Assembly (NCBI RefSeq): GCF_041624475.1
Contig: NZ_JBFJUX010000014.1
Coordinates: 31,229 to 95,228 of the forward strand
Direction of reading: 5' to 3'
Length of the DNA: 64,000 bases
Source: Litorivivens sp041624475
GTDB taxonomy: Bacteria; Pseudomonadota; Gammaproteobacteria; Pseudomonadales; Spongiibacteraceae
Made by a program: the position numbers and the translations under genes. Positions 43,157-52,260 of the stretch are shown here, one piece after another. Each line of letters opens with the position of its first letter. Position 1 is the stretch's first letter. The notes under the pieces were generated by a model that was not told where the DNA came from, did not search any database, and worked only from the letters and a program-made list of their open reading frames with translations.

Positions 43157-45274
43157 ATGAAATGTAAACGACTTGCTGCGGCAATGATCGCGCTATCTTG
43201 CGTGGCCATGCCAACAGCGGTATTCGCACAAGACCAGCAGAGTAACGCTATTGAGGAAGTGATGGTCACCGGGCAACTGAGCCGCTACGGGGCCACCAAA
43301 TCTGCCATTCCCATTATTGAGACGGCGCGCTCGATCAGCGTGATTGAAGAGCAACTGTTCCGGGATCTGGGCGCTCTGTCACTGGATGACACCCTGAACT
43401 ATACCGCCGGTGTGATTGGCGATTCCTTTGGCTTTTCCACACGCGGCGACTTTGCCAAAGTGCGGGGGTTCGATGCAGCGGAGTATCGCGATGGTCAGCA
43501 GGTTCTGTTCGGCTTTTACAACAACACCCGCTCCGATGTGTATTTTCTGGAGCAGGTGGAAGTATTGAAGGGGCCAGCGTCCGTGCTCTACGGCAAGGGC
43601 ACGCCGGGCGGTATCGTCAATGCCATTTCCAAGCTGGCGCGCGAAGGCCAGGAAAACGAAGTGGTGTTGGATGTGGGGTCCGAGTCACGTCAGCAGCTGA
43701 GTTTCGATCTCAATTCAGCACTGGGAGGAAACTTCTATGGCCGGGTGGTCGGCCTGTACCGCGACAGTGATACTCAGGTCGATCAGGTCGAGGACGACGC
43801 GGTTGGCCTAATGCCTTCCATCACCTTTCAGAAAGAGCGCAGCAGCATCACGGCGTTTGTCGAATACATGGATCGGGAGAGTGATACTGCTGGTCAGTTC
43901 CTGCCCATCAACGCCACTGGCTGCCTGAGCAGCCAGGTCAGCATTTCACCGGCCAGCTTTTGCGATAACGCCGGTGCGCAGGGTGAGTTGTCTGCGTCGG
44001 CCTATATGGGCCACCCGGACTTCAACCGTTACGATTCCAAATCCACGCTGGCGAGCCTGCTGGCCAGTCACCGCCTGTCCGACAACCTGGAAGTGGAAGG
44101 AGTGATGCGCTACAAGGATGCAGAAGTGGATTACCGCCAGGCCTGGGTCAACTTCAATGGTGCCGGCACCCCGCGCATCGCGGCCAATGGTGATGCCAGC
44201 CGCACATACTATCTGTCCGATGCCAGCAGTCGGCAGTGGGCGGTCGATCTGCGCCTGCGCTGGCGTGTCGACACCGGGCCTCTGACCCACGAGATTGTCG
44301 GTGGCCTGGCCTACCAGGACGTGGTGACGGACAACGACATTACCTACGTCTACGGCGCTGACAGCTTCAACGTATACGACCGCGTGAATGGCCCGATTCC
44401 CGCCGCCTTTGTATCCGGCGAGCCGACCTCCAATGTCCCGGCGGCGCTGACAGAGGATCACGGGATTTATGTCAGCGATCAGATTTCCATCGACCGGCTC
44501 AAGGTGAACCTGGGACTGCGTTACGACGAAACCCGCTCCGGCCCCGACGGTACGGAAAAACAAAAGGATTACGCGCTATCCACCAGCGTTGGTGTGCTGT
44601 ATGCCTTTGACAACGGTATTTCGCCCTACGTCAGTTATGCGGAATCTTTCAACCCGGTGATTGGCACCGACGCACTCACAGGTGACGCGCTGGAACCTCG
44701 CGAAGGCGAGTTGAAGGAAATTGGGCTTAAATACCAGCCCGAGGGAGCGCCGACTTATATCACGTTTGCCTACTTTGATCTGGAGGAAAACAACCTCTCC
44801 AACCCGGCGTCGCTGCCCAATGCGGCCAGTCAGCAGGAAGGCAAGGGTACCTCGGACGGTGTTGAGCTGGAAGCCTATACCGAATACGGCGACTTCAGTT
44901 TCGAGGTGAATATCACGAAGATGAACACCAAAAACCCGGATGGTTTTGCCTTCGACAGTATTGCCGAGGAGCAGGTGTCTACCTGGATTGCTTACCGTCC
45001 GAAAGCCGGCCCGCTGAGAGGTTTTAAATCCGGTTTCGGTATTCGCTATGTGGGTGAGAACGAGAGCAATAGCGCAGCGGCGAATGTGCAGGTAAAAACT
45101 GACAGCTACATGATTTACGACGCAATGCTCGGATACCAGTTCCCCAGCTGGGATCTCACGCTGACCATGCGCAATCTGACCGACAAGGAATACTACAGCA
45201 CCTGCCTGGCTCGGGGTGACTGCTTCCCCGGCGAGGCCCGCCAGATAGTAGGCCGTGCCGCTTATCGCTTCTAA
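43157..45274 (+). CDS. TonB-dependent siderophore receptor
   Basis: A 705-residue outer-membrane receptor. Signal peptide about 1-24 (AALSCVAMPTAVFAQ-like), TonB box EEVMVTG, plug domain (SISVIEEQLFRDLGALSLDDTLNYTAGV; VEVLKGPASVLYGKGTPGGIVNAISK) and barrel ending AAYRF. The plug pattern is that of the ferrichrome/ferric-siderophore receptor group (FhuE/FpvA-like) without the extra N-terminal signalling domain. A Fur box is upstream, so iron uptake is well supported; the specific siderophore is unknown. Confidence 0.93.
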   Translation: MKCKRLAAAMIALSCVAMPTAVFAQDQQSNAIEEVMVTGQLSRYGATKSAIPIIETARSISVIEEQLFRDLGALSLDDTLNYTAGVIGDSFGFSTRGDFAKVRGFDAAEYRDGQQVLFGFYNNTRSDVYFLEQVEVLKGPASVLYGKGTPGGIVNAISKLAREGQENEVVLDVGSESRQQLSFDLNSALGGNFYGRVVGLYRDSDTQVDQVEDDAVGLMPSITFQKERSSITAFVEYMDRESDTAGQFLPINATGCLSSQVSISPASFCDNAGAQGELSASAYMGHPDFNRYDSKSTLASLLASHRLSDNLEVEGVMRYKDAEVDYRQAWVNFNGAGTPRIAANGDASRTYYLSDASSRQWAVDLRLRWRVDTGPLTHEIVGGLAYQDVVTDNDITYVYGADSFNVYDRVNGPIPAAFVSGEPTSNVPAALTEDHGIYVSDQISIDRLKVNLGLRYDETRSGPDGTEKQKDYALSTSVGVLYAFDNGISPYVSYAESFNPVIGTDALTGDALEPREGELKEIGLKYQPEGAPTYITFAYFDLEENNLSNPASLPNAASQQEGKGTSDGVELEAYTEYGDFSFEVNITKMNTKNPDGFAFDSIAEEQVSTWIAYRPKAGPLRGFKSGFGIRYVGENESNSAAANVQVKTDSYMIYDAMLGYQFPSWDLTLTMRNLTDKEYYSTCLARGDCFPGEARQIVGRAAYRF

Positions 45275-45283
45275 CGACATCCA

Positions 45284-45383
45284 TGGGGTCAGAGTGCTTG
45301 GTGTTCTGGTGAGAGTGCTATAGCTGCTGCAGACCTAGCAATAGAATTGGCCAAGACAGCAGGGGCCGATCACTCTGATCCCT
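45284..45383. repeat. Imperfect inverted repeat (TGGGGTCAGAGTG...CACTCTGATCCC)
   Basis: The 12-base arms at 45285-45296 and 45371-45382 are complementary with one mismatch and are separated by about 75 bp. They lie between convergent receptor and cyclase genes. The GGGGTCAGAGT core is a common dispersed element type in gammaproteobacteria; it may terminate transcription here. Confidence 0.45.
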
Positions 45384-46293
45384 ATACCTCAGTGCGATCT
45401 CGGCCCTTTTTCTTGGCTTTATAGAGGTTTGAGTCGGCCTGTATGAATAAATTTTTGGCCGATTCACCTTCTTCTGGAATCTGGCTGGCTATCCCTGTGC
45501 TGGCCGTCAGATATTTCCCATTCGGCGAATGCCGGTGTTCAATACGCGCCTTACTTAGTTGCTCGGAAAAATCTTCCATCGCTGCTAGCGCGACGTCTAA
45601 ATCAGAATGAGAGAAAATGAATCCAAATTCTTCGCCCCCATATCGAGCAGCTAGAGCCCCATAGCGCTTCGCAAAATCTTTTATCATGCTGCCTACCTGA
45701 GCGAGACACTCGTCGCCCCTTGCATGGCCGTAACTGTCGTTTAGCAATTTAAAGTAATCGATGTCCAACAAGGCAACCGCCAGTGGTTGACCCGATGCCA
45801 GATGGTCTTCCCAGAGAGTCTCTAGATGTTGGTCAAAATACCGGCGATTATAGAGTCCGGTCAGACTGTCTCGATACGAGAGCTCCACAGCGCGAATTTC
45901 AGCAAGCTTGCGCCGCGTAATATCCTGATGAGCCATGACAAGATATTTTTTGCCGTCATGGAAAAAGCGAGTAATTCGCAGAGTAAACCAGCGTTTCTCG
46001 GTCGGGCTGTCGCAGGGATATTCCATATAGGCAACGGAATCGTGTTCGCAGAGAACCCGCTCGATAGCATCGAGTGCTTGCTTGCCGAATGCATCGCCAC
46101 TAGCGGCAGCTTGTTCGCAGACAGAGAAATAGTTCGTGTTGATGTGGGCAAGCTTTGAGGACGCAGCGTTCTCTCTGCCGAAGCGAAGCCATGCGTTGTT
46201 GGTGTATACGATCAGGCCGGATTCGTCGGTCACCGCAATGTTTGTCTGAACGGAGTCCAAGACTTTATTGAAAAAGCCATGACCAGGCTCCAT
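45382..46293 (-). CDS. PAS-GGDEF diguanylate cyclase
   Basis: A 303-residue cytoplasmic protein: PAS domain about 8-125 (FFNKVLDSVQTNIAVTDESG; YLVMAHQDITRRK), GGDEF domain from about 135 (YRDSLTGLYNRRYFDQHL; LLDIDYFKLLNDSYGH; ARYGGEEFGF). The catalytic motif is GGEEF, but the inhibitory RxxD site is RYGA, so product inhibition is probably lost. Start at 46293 (MEPGHGFF) has AGGG upstream; an in-frame TTG at 46377 is the alternative. Confidence 0.88.
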   Translation of the reverse strand: MEPGHGFFNKVLDSVQTNIAVTDESGLIVYTNNAWLRFGRENAASSKLAHINTNYFSVCEQAAASGDAFGKQALDAIERVLCEHDSVAYMEYPCDSPTEKRWFTLRITRFFHDGKKYLVMAHQDITRRKLAEIRAVELSYRDSLTGLYNRRYFDQHLETLWEDHLASGQPLAVALLDIDYFKLLNDSYGHARGDECLAQVGSMIKDFAKRYGALAARYGGEEFGFIFSHSDLDVALAAMEDFSEQLSKARIEHRHSPNGKYLTASTGIASQIPEEGESAKNLFIQADSNLYKAKKKGRDRTEV

Positions 46294-46818
46294 CGAACTG
46301 CCCTGTGAGTCAGGCTCCTGCTTTTTACCCTCGGGAGGGTTGGTTTCAGTATTGATGAGGAATCTCCGCGTTGCCAAAGGATGGCCCGGTAAGTGTGCCG
46401 AGACCCTTCTAAAATTGATGGCTCTTTACGCTCGATCAGCTTGGTGTTTCCGGCGAGAGCAAGGTAGTCCGGCCCGAGACGGCAGCCAATATTAAGCCGG
46501 CGAGAAAAGTTAAATGTCGCCTGCTATTAAATGAATATAGCCGCGGGCTGTCAATTTTCCATATTTCATTCAGGCGTAATCTTGTTACTTAGTCTTTCGC
46601 TCTGTGGGGGCAAAAGGCGTACAAGCACTATGCTCTCCTTGGGTGCTTTAACAACTGATGCAAGTGTCCGAAAACATTGTTCTTTCTCGGGTGTTCCCGA
46701 GGGGGCGGGTGCGAATGCAGTGAATTCGTCTGGCGCAGAGCTTCGGAAACTACGTATGACGGCGTATTGCAATCAATAATAGGCTGCGATCGTTTGGGTC
46801 AATCGGAGGGTGGTCGAC
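46294..46818. other. Intergenic region with no supported gene
   Basis: About 525 bp between divergent genes. Overlapping short open frames on both strands (around 46531-46779) lack ribosome-binding sites and look spurious. It should carry both promoters. Nothing else was recognised. Confidence 0.45.
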
Positions 46819-47091
46819 ATGACTATCCCACAGAGCGTTGCATCCTCCTATGAGCAATGGATCACTTCGAAGAGCTGGTACACGCAATCTCAGCAGGATA
46901 AAGAAAACTTTTTCAATTTTGTGCGCCTATGCATAAGGCGTGCGCCTGGGTTGATCGATAGGGAAGAAATCCGCCGCGATATCGTGGCTCGGCATGCAGG
47001 AGAGCTGCCTGATATTGCATTGGAGTCTCATGCGGATTACTTCAGTTCCATGGTAGCGTCACTTGCGTCGAAAAAAATGTGCCTCAGTTAA
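46819..47091 (+). CDS. Hypothetical cytoplasmic protein
   Basis: A 90-residue protein (MTIPQSVASSYEQWITSKSWYTQSQQDKENFF). GGAGGG at 46805-46810 lies 8 bases before the ATG, a strong start. It is rich in Trp, Phe and charged residues and helical, with no membrane segment. Family not recognised. It is convergent with mscL. Confidence 0.65.
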   Translation: MTIPQSVASSYEQWITSKSWYTQSQQDKENFFNFVRLCIRRAPGLIDREEIRRDIVARHAGELPDIALESHADYFSSMVASLASKKMCLS

Positions 47092-47127
47092 AAACAAATA
47101 CTATCGGCCTTTTATGGCTGTTGTGAT

Positions 47128-47541
47128 TCAAGGCTTGGCAAGCGCGTCCCGAATTTCTCGCAAAAGCAAAATTTCTTCTGGAGTCTTGGGTGCTTCCGGA
47201 GCAGGTTCTTCTTTATCTTTCAGGTTGTTTACCGCCTTGACCAGCAAAAACACCGCAAAACCCACTATCAGCAGAGTGACACAATTATTTATAAACATGC
47301 CGTAGTTGATAGTTGGTGCGCCTGCCGCCTGTGCGGCTGCGAGTGTGGAGTAGGACTCGCCGTTAAGCGCGATGAACAAGCCCGAAAAGTCGATACCGCC
47401 CAATAACATGCCGATAGGCGGCATAATAACGTCGGCGACCAGCGATTTAACCACCGTGCCAAAAGCAGCGCCAATAATAATGCCTACCGCCATGTCGATC
47501 ATATTGCCTTTCATAAGGAATTTTTTGAATTCGTCCAACAT
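47128..47541 (-). CDS. mscL: Large-conductance mechanosensitive channel MscL
   Basis: A 137-residue channel subunit: MLDEFKKFLMKGNMIDMAVGIIIGAAFGTVVKSLVADVIMPPIG (first helix), second helix NYGMFINNCVTLLIVGFAVFLLVKAVN, then a charged cytoplasmic helix ending LLREIRDAL. The protein forms the homopentamer that vents solutes under hypo-osmotic shock. Length and motifs match the family fully. Confidence 0.97.
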   Translation of the reverse strand: MLDEFKKFLMKGNMIDMAVGIIIGAAFGTVVKSLVADVIMPPIGMLLGGIDFSGLFIALNGESYSTLAAAQAAGAPTINYGMFINNCVTLLIVGFAVFLLVKAVNNLKDKEEPAPEAPKTPEEILLLREIRDALAKP

Positions 47542-47734
47542 TGGGTCATCCTCCGGCGCGCTTGGCGATTATAAGATCGAGTAACCAGTATAGTTGAACT
47601 GAGCAGTTTCAATTCCTAAGTGACTTGTGGTCGACTATCTTTCAGAGTTTCTTTAACGTCTTTCCAGTTGCCTACGACGCCTTCGCATGAAGTGATGTCT
47701 GGTTTCGAGGAATATCTTGGAGGTAGTGTTCGCA

Positions 47735-49045
47735 TCAATGCAGTTTGAAGCGAGGCCGCACGAAGTGGTTTATTTGCTCGGTTAATGCCAGCAACAGCGT
47801 CCGGGGCCAGCCGTGGATCGCGGCAAGGTGCATGCGGTAGAGCGACACATAGGCCAGTCGCGCGAGCTTGCCTTCGAGGTTGATGCCGCCCCGGGCCAGG
47901 CCGCCCATCAGACGCCCAAAGGCAGTGTATTCACTCAGTGATACCAGTGAACCCAGATCGCGATAGCGGAACTCAGCCAGCTCCGCGTTGCGTGTTGAGG
48001 CAATAATATTGCGCGCCACCGTGCTTGCCATCTGGTGTGCCGATTGCGCCCGGGGTGGCACCCAGCGCTGTTTGCCGTCGGCGCCGTCCAGCTGGAATCC
48101 GGCACAGTCGCCCAGGGCAAAAATCGCCGGGTCGCCTTTTACCTGCAAGGTCGGTTCCACAATCAGCTGATTGATGCGGTTGGTTTCCAGCCCTTCAATA
48201 TTGCGAAGAAAATCCGGCGCCTTCACGCCGGCGGCCCAGACCATCAGATCGGCTTCAATCGCTTCGCCATCTTTTGTCTGCAGGCCTTCCGCGCTCGCGG
48301 ACACGACAGCCGTATCCACCATCACCCGCACGCCCAGTTTCTCCAGCTCTTCACCTGCGCCCTTTGAAATGTGTTCGCTCAGTGCCGGCAGCAGGCGCGG
48401 CCCTGCCTCAATCAATGTAACGTCGAGGTGGTCCGGTGTCATGGCCGTCAGGCCGTAGGTAGCAAACCACTCCCGCGCTTTATACAGTTCAGCGGAAAGC
48501 TCCACGCCGGTGGCGCCGCCGCCGATGATAGCAACGCGCAGTTTCTGATCGGTATTCCCGCTACTGATCGCCTGGTTCAGGCTGATAAAGCCGTCGACCA
48601 GGCGCCGATGAAAGCGGTGTGCCTGTTGGGGAGAATCCAGAAATATGCAGTGATTGCTCACCCCGGATACATTGAAGTCGTTGGAGACCGAGCCGATCGC
48701 TAGAACCAGTGTGTCGTAGGATCGCTCGCGTGGCGGCAGCACCTCGCGGCCATCTTCATCCATCAGTGCAGAGAGCTGAATGGTTTTGCGTTCCCGGTCT
48801 ACGCCAGTCAAAGCACCCAGTTCGAAATCGAAACCGTTTTTGTGGCCGTGAACCCGGTAGGTGACTGCATCCACATCGGCATCAAGTGAGCCCGAAGCCA
48901 CTTCGTGAAGCAATGGCTTCCAGATGTGGGTGTGATTGCGATCAATCAGCAGCACCTCAGCCTTGCCCTTGCGGCCCAGCTTGTTGCCCAGACGGGTAGC
49001 CAGTTCCAGTCCGCCGGCGCCACCGCCTACAATTACAATCTTCAT
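47735..49045 (-). CDS. ndh: Type II NADH dehydrogenase
   Basis: A 436-residue FAD-dependent NDH-2. FAD motif MKIVIVGGGAGGLELATRLG, NAD motif VAIIGGGATGVELSAELY, HIWKPLLHEVASGSLD and the quinone-side region QSAHQMASTVARNIIA. It oxidises NADH and reduces quinone without pumping protons, as a peripheral inner-membrane protein; the C-terminal RTLLLALTEQINHFVRPRFKLH helix is amphipathic. The start at 49045 begins directly with the Rossmann strand. Confidence 0.94.
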   Translation of the reverse strand: MKIVIVGGGAGGLELATRLGNKLGRKGKAEVLLIDRNHTHIWKPLLHEVASGSLDADVDAVTYRVHGHKNGFDFELGALTGVDRERKTIQLSALMDEDGREVLPPRERSYDTLVLAIGSVSNDFNVSGVSNHCIFLDSPQQAHRFHRRLVDGFISLNQAISSGNTDQKLRVAIIGGGATGVELSAELYKAREWFATYGLTAMTPDHLDVTLIEAGPRLLPALSEHISKGAGEELEKLGVRVMVDTAVVSASAEGLQTKDGEAIEADLMVWAAGVKAPDFLRNIEGLETNRINQLIVEPTLQVKGDPAIFALGDCAGFQLDGADGKQRWVPPRAQSAHQMASTVARNIIASTRNAELAEFRYRDLGSLVSLSEYTAFGRLMGGLARGGINLEGKLARLAYVSLYRMHLAAIHGWPRTLLLALTEQINHFVRPRFKLH

Positions 49046-49195
49046 TGGGTCAGCCTGCGTTAAAGAGGGCAAAAGTATATATCTGAGGCCAGATTTGCAA
49101 ATACTGAGAGTGGTCGTTTGACGACGCTATGCTCATTTTTTAGTAGTAAGGCGAGCCTCTTTGTAGAAAGCCATCACTCTGGCTCCATTGATTTT

Positions 49196-49774
49196 CTACA
49201 GTGCGTCAGTGACTTTAATCGCAATTTCTTCAATCGACAGGGTCGGGAATTGCGTCTCCAATAGCCCGTCTGCCCAGGCGATAGCGGCGCCGTGCACAAC
49301 GGTCCAGCACAGTAATGCGGTGTCTTCCAGAGACTGGTCACTTCGCCAGCCGGTAGATTGAGAGTCCGCTACTGCACGAACAAGTACCGCCCATGTGTCC
49401 AGCCGCGCCTGGGTCAGATCGGCGTTTTCCCGATCTATATACTCGCCGCGTGCGGCAAGCCTGAACAGCTCCCGGTGTTCTGTTGCAAACTGAATGTAGG
49501 CAACGCCCAGTGCCGACAGCCGCTCGCGAGCGGGTAGGGCGGCATTGGCCTTCTCAGTCTTTTCCAGATGCTCTCCCAATCGTTTTGTTTCTGCGGCTGC
49601 CAGAGCGGTGAGTAGCCCAGAGCGGTTGCCAAAGAAATGCCCCGGCGCCTGATGAGAAACGCCAACCCGTCGAGCGATGGCTCGCAGACTGACATCAACA
49701 CTCCCCTTGGCCAGAACTTCAGCCTTGGCGGCGGCCAGCAGAGCCGCCGCGACATCTGGTATTCGTTTTTCCAT
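49196..49774 (-). CDS. TetR-family repressor
   Basis: A 192-residue repressor. The N-terminal helix-turn-helix is KGSVDVSLRAIARRVGVSHQAPGHFFGNRSGLLTALAAAE. The ligand domain contains WAVLVRAVADSQSTGWRSDQ. It is divergent from the DUF2306 gene with two perfect operators between them. Start: ATG at 49774 (MEKRIPDV); an upstream in-frame start (MSSWRCTLLF) with GGAGG would extend it by 10 residues. Confidence 0.9.
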   Translation of the reverse strand: MEKRIPDVAAALLAAAKAEVLAKGSVDVSLRAIARRVGVSHQAPGHFFGNRSGLLTALAAAETKRLGEHLEKTEKANAALPARERLSALGVAYIQFATEHRELFRLAARGEYIDRENADLTQARLDTWAVLVRAVADSQSTGWRSDQSLEDTALLCWTVVHGAAIAWADGLLETQFPTLSIEEIAIKVTDAL

Positions 49775-49796
49775 AAAAAGGAGCGTGCACCTCCAA

Positions 49797-49811
49797 CTTG
49801 ACATTGTCAAG
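49797..49811. promoter_or_regulatory. TetR operator 1
   Basis: CTTGACATTGTCAAG, a perfect 15-bp palindrome around a central T. It overlaps a TTGACA -35-like element. It shares arms with operator 2, centres 33 bp apart (about three helical turns). Confidence 0.7.
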
Positions 49812-49829
49812 CTGTAGGTCTTAGGATTG

Positions 49830-49844
49830 CTTGACACTGTCAAG
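49830..49844. promoter_or_regulatory. TetR operator 2
   Basis: CTTGACACTGTCAAG, the same 7-bp arms as operator 1, around a central C. It lies 19 bp before the DUF2306 ATG and contains a second TTGACA. Binding by the adjacent TetR repressor is inferred. Confidence 0.7.
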
Positions 49845-49862
49845 TTGATCGAGGGCGTCTAC

Positions 49863-51041
49863 ATGTCGGATAGGAATATCGTTGGCTTTTTAGGGTGGCT
49901 TATTCTCGCTCTGGTCTGCATGATTTATGCGCCAGTGGCGGCTGAATACATGCTGCGTTTCTTTGACGTGCCGAGCCTCGAGCTCTGGGATCGTCTGTAT
50001 GCGTCGGTGGTGGGGAATCAGCAGGCGCTGGGGCCAGGCTCGGTCCGAGTGGTACAGCATGACGTCTATACTGAGAGTCGCTGGGCAATGTTAATTCATA
50101 CGGTTCTGGGCAGTGTGGTGCTCTTGTTGGTCGCTTCCCAGTTTGTTCGTCCACTGCGTCAACACTACCCTGCGGTTCACCGCTGGGTTGGTCGAAGTGT
50201 CATAGCCTTGGGCACCGTTTCCATGGTCGCCGCCGCGTGTTATCTCGTGAAAACTGGAGCGCAGGCAACCTTCAGCGGGCCTGCGTTCTATGCGCAGCTA
50301 TGGGCGCTCACGATTTTTACGCTTGTTGCCCTGTGGATGGGGTTTGTCGCCATACTGTTGCGTGAAATCCAATTGCATCAGTGTCTGATGATTTATGCGT
50401 TTGCATTGTTTCTTACCGCTCCCCTGCTGCGTGTTGCCTGGCTTGGGCTCGGCTTGATATGGCCTGATGTAACGCAGGAATATCTCAATGTGGCGGCGGG
50501 CATCATATTGGGTTTTCTTGCGCCGGGCGGCGCGGCTGTAGCGGGAATGTCCACAGCGCTAACGTCGGGTAACCCGGCCCGTAAACCAACATTATTTCTG
50601 CCGGGGCTGGGCTTCGAATTGACTGCCGGATTGGTCGCGATTGTATCTGGGGGAGTGCTCTACCAGCTGCACACTCTGTACATCGGCCCTGTCGACCGGA
50701 TACTGATCACCGCAACGGTCACCGCCACCTTGGTGCTGGCCATATTTGCTGCACGGGTTTTAACTTCCTACAGGCGGGGGGACCTCCAGGCTGCGGAGGA
50801 GTGGCGAATCCACACAGTAGCAGTACTCGGAAGTCTGCCGATTGGATTGCTTTTGTGGGGCGGTTACGCGGTTTTCTTCACGCCCGCCCATGCCTTTTAC
50901 GCAATGACCTTGACGGGACCCGCAGTATCAATATCGAGCGGCTACGGATTTGTGTTGTGGCGGAGATGGCAGAATAAGCCCAGTAGAGTGGCTGCCGGTA
51001 TGAAAAAGAAACCTGGCCTCATTGTTTCCGCAGCCAGCTGA
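49863..51041 (+). CDS. DUF2306 family membrane protein
   Basis: A 392-residue protein with about ten membrane helices. The DUF2306 core is MLIHTVLGSVVLLLVASQFVRPLRQHYPAVHRWVGRSVIALG, with the conserved H-x-W-x-G pattern (HRWVGR); LREIQLHQCLMIYAFALFLTAPLLR follows. The C-terminal half (about 230-370) is a second multi-helix unit. The function of the family is unknown; control by the divergent TetR gene suggests a response to a small molecule. Confidence 0.85.
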   Translation: MSDRNIVGFLGWLILALVCMIYAPVAAEYMLRFFDVPSLELWDRLYASVVGNQQALGPGSVRVVQHDVYTESRWAMLIHTVLGSVVLLLVASQFVRPLRQHYPAVHRWVGRSVIALGTVSMVAAACYLVKTGAQATFSGPAFYAQLWALTIFTLVALWMGFVAILLREIQLHQCLMIYAFALFLTAPLLRVAWLGLGLIWPDVTQEYLNVAAGIILGFLAPGGAAVAGMSTALTSGNPARKPTLFLPGLGFELTAGLVAIVSGGVLYQLHTLYIGPVDRILITATVTATLVLAIFAARVLTSYRRGDLQAAEEWRIHTVAVLGSLPIGLLLWGGYAVFFTPAHAFYAMTLTGPAVSISSGYGFVLWRRWQNKPSRVAAGMKKKPGLIVSAAS

Positions 51042-51049
51042 TGCCGGGT

Positions 51050-51493
51050 TTAATGGCTGCCGACCACGTATTTCAGTATCTCCATCACCTGATCTGTCGT
51101 AGTCGCCCAGGCCATAGCGGCGGCGTCCACTTCCTTGAGGGGGTGAATAATCTCTTCGGCATGCAAGGTGATATAGGGCTTTCCTAGAGCGGCGCAGTAT
51201 CCGGCATCGAAGGCGGCGTTCCATTGCTTGTACTTGTCACCAAAACGGATAATAGCCACATCGCTCTGTTCGATTAAGGTTTTGGTGCGGATCGCGTTGA
51301 CCTTGGCCGATTTGTGGTCGCGCCAAAAACCCTTTTCCTCGGGGCCGAGTACGTCGCCCGCTGCGTCGCTGGATTCGTGGTCGGTATTGGCGGAGCTAAA
51401 AGCGATATTCAGGTTCTGTTCGCGGCAGCTTTCAATGATTTGATCGCGCCAGTCCGTGTGGATTTCGCCGGAAAGGTAAACTTTTAGTGTCAC
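51050..51493 (-). CDS. YtoQ family protein
   Basis: A 147-residue soluble protein: LKVYLSGEIHTDWRDQIIESC, SSANTDHESSDAAGDVLG, ADVAIIRFGDKYKQWNAAFDAGYCAALGKPYITLHAEE-like region (SDVAIIRFGDKYKQWNAAFDA). The fold resembles nucleoside 2-deoxyribosyltransferases, and the family is uncharacterised. It is convergent with DUF2306 (8 bp apart). Confidence 0.88.
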   Translation of the reverse strand: MTLKVYLSGEIHTDWRDQIIESCREQNLNIAFSSANTDHESSDAAGDVLGPEEKGFWRDHKSAKVNAIRTKTLIEQSDVAIIRFGDKYKQWNAAFDAGYCAALGKPYITLHAEEIIHPLKEVDAAAMAWATTTDQVMEILKYVVGSH

Positions 51494-51676
51494 TGTACTG
51501 TTGGCTCCTTTGTGTTGGCTTGCGTTCTAGCTATTCAGGAAAATGGTACCCGAATTGCCAATGGATTAGCTTGGTGCATTAATTTTAATCGCTCGGCCAC
51601 CTTTTTGCAGCGTAGAGCCAAAGCAAAGAACTATAGTGTTAATGTGGCAGACCAACATGTACAGGCGGGATAGAAC

Positions 51677-52183
51677 GTGATTGGCGAGATTTTTCTGGAG
51701 TGGGTAGAGAACTATGGCGAATACGCCGTATTCATCGTTCCGGTCATTGCCTTCCTCGAGGCCAGCGTAGGTATTGGCCTGTTTGTCTCCGGTGCCATCT
51801 TGCTCAGTGTGTGCACCCTGTTGTATTCGCAGAACATCGTGCCGCTCTACCAGATGCTACCACTGGCGTTCCTGGGCGCTGCGCTGGCAGATCACATGGG
51901 CTTTTTTCTTGGCCGTTGGCTCGGGCCTTCATTCCACCAGACTCGTTTCGCACGGCGCCATGCCAATCGGCTGGCGCAGACCGAACGTATGTTGACCAGG
52001 CACGGCGAGGTCTCAATTATCCTGGGAAGGTTGATTCCTGCGGTGCGCAGTGTAGTGCCGCTCATGACCGGCATCAGTGGCTTGCCGGTGTCGCGCTATG
52101 TGCGCTACGACCTGCTCGCCTGCTCCATTTGGATCACGGGGCTTGGGGCGCTGGTTGTCGGGATCAGTGGTGTGCTGAGCTAG
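51677..52183 (+). CDS. DedA family membrane protein
   Basis: A 168-residue DedA/VTT-domain protein starting at GTG. VIAFLEASVGIGLFVSGAILL, ALADHMGFFLGRWLG and LGRLIPAVRSVVPLMTGISGLPVSRY include the family's acidic residue and the GRxxPxxR motif. DedA proteins move undecaprenyl phosphate or phospholipids across the membrane. A decayed duplicate of its 3' end lies at 52914. Confidence 0.88.
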   Translation: MIGEIFLEWVENYGEYAVFIVPVIAFLEASVGIGLFVSGAILLSVCTLLYSQNIVPLYQMLPLAFLGAALADHMGFFLGRWLGPSFHQTRFARRHANRLAQTERMLTRHGEVSIILGRLIPAVRSVVPLMTGISGLPVSRYVRYDLLACSIWITGLGALVVGISGVLS

Positions 52184-52216
52184 TCATTTTGGGTCGGGTG
52201 ATTGCGCTATGAGCGC

Positions 52217-52248
52217 GGTGACGTCGCATTTTTAATCCCTTCGTCACC
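52217..52248. repeat. Dispersed hairpin repeat, copy 1
   Basis: GGTGACG...ATTTTTAATCCCTTCGTCACC: a 7-bp perfect stem enclosing the TTTTAATCCCT core. It follows dedA and precedes the BLUF stop. The stem differs from copy 3 at paired positions, indicating conserved structure. Confidence 0.6.
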
Positions 52249-52260
52249 TCATCCTTGCTT

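Noticed and set aside
46531..46779. Overlapping open frames on both strands upstream of the 46819 gene
   Set aside because: Neither has a ribosome-binding site or recognisable domain; they are opposite-strand readings of the same DNA.
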